From positions 248,001-312,000 of the forward strand of contig NZ_JAPNTZ010000011.1 in assembly GCF_026626335.1 (NCBI RefSeq): a DNA stretch of 64,000 nucleotides, given 5' to 3'. Made by a program: the position numbers and the translations under genes. Position 1 is the first letter of the stretch. Every line of letters starts with the position of its first letter. Shown here in pieces: positions 61,153 to 64,000 of this stretch. Below the pieces are notes generated by a model. The model ran no database searches and had not been told where the DNA came from. It saw nothing but the letters and a program-made list of their open reading frames with translations. The stretch comes from Paractinoplanes pyxinae. Lineage in GTDB: Bacteria > Actinomycetota > Actinomycetes > Mycobacteriales > Micromonosporaceae.

Positions 61153-62927
61153 TCCGGCGCCCGCATCACGACGGCAGCGAGCTGTACGTCAGCAATCCCG
61201 CCCCCGAGCTCGGTGACACGGTCAGCGTCTTCGTCCGGGTGCCCCGCGGCACCGGGGTGTCCCGCGTGCACATGCGCTGGGTGCGCGATGGCGAGCCGGT
61301 CTTCACCTCTCTGCAGGTCGACCGCCGGAAGGGAACGGACACGTGGTGGCGAGGTGAGCTCGAAGCACACAATCCCGTTACCCGCTACCGTTTCCTGCTC
61401 GGCACCACGAGCGGCGTGCGCTGGCTGACGGCGTTCGGGCTCACCGCGTACGACGTGCCCGACAGCACCGACTTCCAGCTCGTCGCCCGGCCGGGCGCAC
61501 CGGCCTGGGCCCGTGACGCCGTGGTTTATCAGATCTTTCCCGACCGGTACGCCCGAAGCGCCGCCGCCGACCAGCGGGAGTTCCCGGACTGGGCGATCCG
61601 GCCGCCGTCGTGGGACGAGCCAGTGGCGCCCGGCCCCGACGCCACGCGGGTCGTCTACGGCGGCGACCTGGACGGCATCGCGCGGCGCCTCGACCACGTG
61701 ACCGCCCTGGGCGCCGACACCGTCTATCTGACCCCGTTCTTCCCGGCCCGTTCCAACCACCGGTACGACGCGTCCGGCTTCGACCGGGTCGACCCGCTGC
61801 TCGGCGGCGACCGCGCGCTCGAACGGCTCACGTCGGCCGCCCGCGAGCGCGGCATCCGGGTGATCGGCGACCTCACCACCAACCACACCGGCGACACCCA
61901 CCCGTGGTTCGCCGAGCGACCCGACTTCTACTACACCAAGCCGGACGGCGGGCACGTCTCGTGGCTCGACGTGCCCTCGCTGCCCAAGCTGAACTGGTCG
62001 AGCCCCGAGCTGCGCCAGGAGTTCCGCGGCATCGTCGGCAAGTGGCTGTCCGAGCCGTACGGGTTGTCGGGCTGGCGGATCGACGTGGCCAACATGACGG
62101 CCCGCTTCGGCGCCGACGACTGGAACCACGAGGTGGCCGCCCTGCTCGGCCGGGCCGTGCGCGACGCCCGCCCGGACGGCTTGCTGATCGCCGAGCACGG
62201 CCACGACGCCACCGGCGACCTCGACCGGGACGGCTGGCACGGCACCATGAACTACGCCGGGTTCACCCGCCCGGTGTGGTGCTGGCTGCGCGCCGAGTCC
62301 GTGCCGTTCGACGGCTTCCTGGGCCGGCCCGAGGAACTGCCGCGGCTGGGCGCCGAGTCCGTGGTGGCGACCATGTCCGCCTTCGCGTCGCAGATGTCGT
62401 GGCGTTCGTGGGAGGCGTCGTGGCTGCTGCTGGGATCGCACGACACGGCGAGGATCCGGACGGTCGTGGGCGACGCCGAGCGGCAGCACGTGGCCGCCGG
62501 CTTGCTGTTCACGCTGCCGGGCACGCCGATGGTGTTCGCGGGCGACGAGCTCGGGCTCACAGGCGGCGGCAACGAGTCGGCCCGCGTACCGATGCCGTGG
62601 AACCGCCCCGACACCTGGGACACCACCACGCTCGGCCGGTATCGCGACCTGATCGCCCTGCGCCGGTCCTCGCCCGCTTTGCGCAGGGGCGGCTTGCGCT
62701 GGGTGTACGCCGACGGCGACGCTCTCGTTTTCCTGCGGGAGAGCGCCGAGCAAGCCGTCCTCGTCGTGGCCACCCGCTCGGCCGGACAAATCGCCCTTAA
62801 GGGCCTCGTGCCGGGCGCAACCCTCGAGAACCTTTACGGCGGCGCGCAACCGCTGCACATTGAATCCGATGGTTCCACCGTCATCGATGGATCTGGCCCG
62901 GCCGTCATGGTCTGGGCTCTCCCGTAG
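61149..62927 (+). CDS. GH13 cyclomaltodextrinase/maltogenic amylase-like enzyme
   Basis: A 592-residue cytoplasmic GH13 enzyme with an N-terminal CBM34-like domain (residues about 5-115, ELYVSNPAPELGDTVSVFVRVP). The catalytic barrel has region I DLTTNHTG, region II GWRIDVANM (nucleophile Asp), region III LIAEHGHD (acid/base Glu) and region IV LLGSHDTARI, matching neopullulanase/cyclomaltodextrinase. YQIFPDRYARS is the family start of the barrel. It lacks a signal peptide and is coupled to malG, so it should cut imported maltodextrins inside the cell. Confidence 0.92.
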   Translation: MIRRPHHDGSELYVSNPAPELGDTVSVFVRVPRGTGVSRVHMRWVRDGEPVFTSLQVDRRKGTDTWWRGELEAHNPVTRYRFLLGTTSGVRWLTAFGLTAYDVPDSTDFQLVARPGAPAWARDAVVYQIFPDRYARSAAADQREFPDWAIRPPSWDEPVAPGPDATRVVYGGDLDGIARRLDHVTALGADTVYLTPFFPARSNHRYDASGFDRVDPLLGGDRALERLTSAARERGIRVIGDLTTNHTGDTHPWFAERPDFYYTKPDGGHVSWLDVPSLPKLNWSSPELRQEFRGIVGKWLSEPYGLSGWRIDVANMTARFGADDWNHEVAALLGRAVRDARPDGLLIAEHGHDATGDLDRDGWHGTMNYAGFTRPVWCWLRAESVPFDGFLGRPEELPRLGAESVVATMSAFASQMSWRSWEASWLLLGSHDTARIRTVVGDAERQHVAAGLLFTLPGTPMVFAGDELGLTGGGNESARVPMPWNRPDTWDTTTLGRYRDLIALRRSSPALRRGGLRWVYADGDALVFLRESAEQAVLVVATRSAGQIALKGLVPGATLENLYGGAQPLHIESDGSTVIDGSGPAVMVWALP

Positions 62928-62938
62928 AAGGGGACATA

Positions 62939-64000
62939 GTGGTCTCTCTCCAGCGGCGGTTGCTGGCCGCCGCCGTAACCCTGGCACTGCCGTTCCTGAC
63001 GGCCGTACCGGCGCAGGCTGCCGACAAGAACAGCGACGCCGTCATCGCCCGGTGGGGCACCGACGAGCCCGCCGACAACGAGCAGTTCTATTTCGTGCTG
63101 CCCGACCGCTTCGCCAACGGCGACAAGGCCAACGACAAGGGCGGCCTGACCGGCGACCGGCTCGCCACCGGCCTCGACCCCACCGACAAGGGCTTCTATC
63201 ACGGCGGCGACCTGGCCGGCGTCATCGACAAGCTCGACTACATCCAGGGCCTCGGCACCACCGCGATCTGGCTCGCCCCGGTCTTCAAGAACCGGCCCGT
63301 GCAGGGCACCGGCGACGACGTCTCGGCCGGCTACCACGGCTACTGGATCACCGACTTCACCCAGGTCGACCCGCACTTCGGCACGAACGCCGAACTCAAG
63401 AAGCTGGTGCAGCTCGCCCACAAGCGCGGGCTCAAGGTCTACCTCGACATCATCGCCAACCACACGGCCGACGTGATCCGTTACGCCGAGGCGAAATACG
63501 ACTACATCGACAAGGCCACCAAGCCCTACAAGGACGCCCAGGGCCGACCGTTCGACGACCGCAAGGGTGAGTTCCCGAAGGTCTCGGCCAAGTCGTTCCC
63601 GTACACACCGGTCTTCCCGTCCGCGGCCGACAAGACGGTGAAGAAACCCGCGTGGCTGAACGACCCCACGATGTACCACAACCGCGGCAACTCCACGTTC
63701 GCCGGCGAGAACAGCGAGTACGGCGACTTCTACGGCCTCGACGACCTGTGGACCGAACGTCCCGAGGTCGTGCGGGGCCTGACCGACGTCTACGCCTACT
63801 GGATCGCCACCACCGGCATCGACGGCTACCGCCTCGACACCGTCAAGCACGTGAACCTCGACTTCTGGCCGCAGTTCAGCGCCGGCATCGAGAAGGCCGC
63901 CAAGAAGGCCGGCAAGCCCGACTTCTTCATGTTCGGCGAGGTCTACAGCGCCGACCAAGAGGTCGAGAGCACTTATGTACGCCGGGGCGGCCTGCCCGCC
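62939..64000 (+). CDS. Secreted alpha-amylase, 3' end outside the window
   Basis: 354 codons of a GH13 enzyme that continues past base 64000. It starts at a GTG (62939) after AAGGGGA at good distance. The signal peptide QRRLLAAAVTLALPFLTAVPAQA is followed by YFVLPDRFANGDKAND, HGGDLAGVIDKLDYIQGLGTTAIWLAPVF, YHGYWITDFTQVDPHFGT, region I DIIANHTAD, region II GIDGYRLDTVKH (nucleophile Asp) and region III FMFGEV (acid/base Glu). It should break down starch outside the cell to feed MalEFG. It lies 11 bases after the previous stop, so it is probably in the mal operon. Confidence 0.93.
   Translation, partial: MVSLQRRLLAAAVTLALPFLTAVPAQAADKNSDAVIARWGTDEPADNEQFYFVLPDRFANGDKANDKGGLTGDRLATGLDPTDKGFYHGGDLAGVIDKLDYIQGLGTTAIWLAPVFKNRPVQGTGDDVSAGYHGYWITDFTQVDPHFGTNAELKKLVQLAHKRGLKVYLDIIANHTADVIRYAEAKYDYIDKATKPYKDAQGRPFDDRKGEFPKVSAKSFPYTPVFPSAADKTVKKPAWLNDPTMYHNRGNSTFAGENSEYGDFYGLDDLWTERPEVVRGLTDVYAYWIATTGIDGYRLDTVKHVNLDFWPQFSAGIEKAAKKAGKPDFFMFGEVYSADQEVESTYVRRGGLPA

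Noticed and set aside
62939..64000. Cytoplasmic GH13 duplicate of the preceding gene
   Set aside because: A clear signal peptide and different barrel motifs mark it as a separate secreted amylase.

Overview
The window looks like chromosomal DNA of a high-GC actinobacterium. G+C is near 70 percent, GTG starts are common, and neighbouring genes often overlap by ATGA or GTGA. The order pheT ... argCJBDFRH, F420-type enzymes, a SigE-type sigma factor and VapBC fit Micromonosporaceae (Actinoplanes-like). That placement is an inference from gene content, not from a search.

Layout. 1-8.5 kb: the 3' part of pheT with a strong terminator; a three-gene operon (SDR, divergent SAM-hydrolase-fold protein, PPOX/F420 protein); the wreck of an AIPR-type phage-defence gene; and a divergent LacI regulator / MFS transporter pair around a perfect 18-bp palindrome, with a luciferase-like oxidoreductase behind it. 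8.5-22.8 kb: mostly single housekeeping or accessory genes, including a MacB-type ABC exporter, a VapBC toxin-antitoxin pair with its own inverted repeat, a Tat-exported M28 peptidase, a single-chain double retropepsin-like protein, a GH3 beta-glucosidase and a Crp/Fnr regulator. 22.9-30.05 kb: the arginine operon argC-J-B-D-F-R-H behind an ARG box and closed by a terminator; argG is not in it. 30-33.5 kb: a SigE-family sigma factor with a coupled membrane partner, a LuxR regulator and a VanZ protein.

33.5-55.35 kb is an exopolysaccharide locus. A forward arm makes and loads the first sugar (dehydratase, UDP-sugar dehydrogenase, phosphoglycosyl transferase, atypical PLP enzyme). A ten-gene reverse operon follows the order deacetylase, DegT aminotransferase, GT4, Wzz/BY-kinase-like protein, Wzx, Wzy, lipoprotein, FemAB-like, FAD hydroxylase, FemAB-like. 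A third FemAB-like gene is divergent. The aminotransferase, two paralogous FemAB-like transferases and a salicylyl-CoA-hydroxylase-type flavoprotein suggest an amino sugar carrying an unusual, possibly hydroxylated, acyl or aminoacyl group. Several independent tandem duplications lie at gene ends in this locus. The most striking is a five-unit, about 62-bp array between the deacetylase and the aminotransferase. It encodes two small ORFs chained to each other and to both neighbours by 8-nt and 4-nt start/stop overlaps.

55.35-56.2 kb has no convincing gene but carries a perfect 24-bp inverted repeat forming a large hairpin. 56.2-64 kb is a maltodextrin system: MalR-like LacI repressor, MalE-F-G importer, a cytoplasmic GH13 enzyme and the start of a secreted alpha-amylase, with candidate MalR operators on both sides of the repressor gene.
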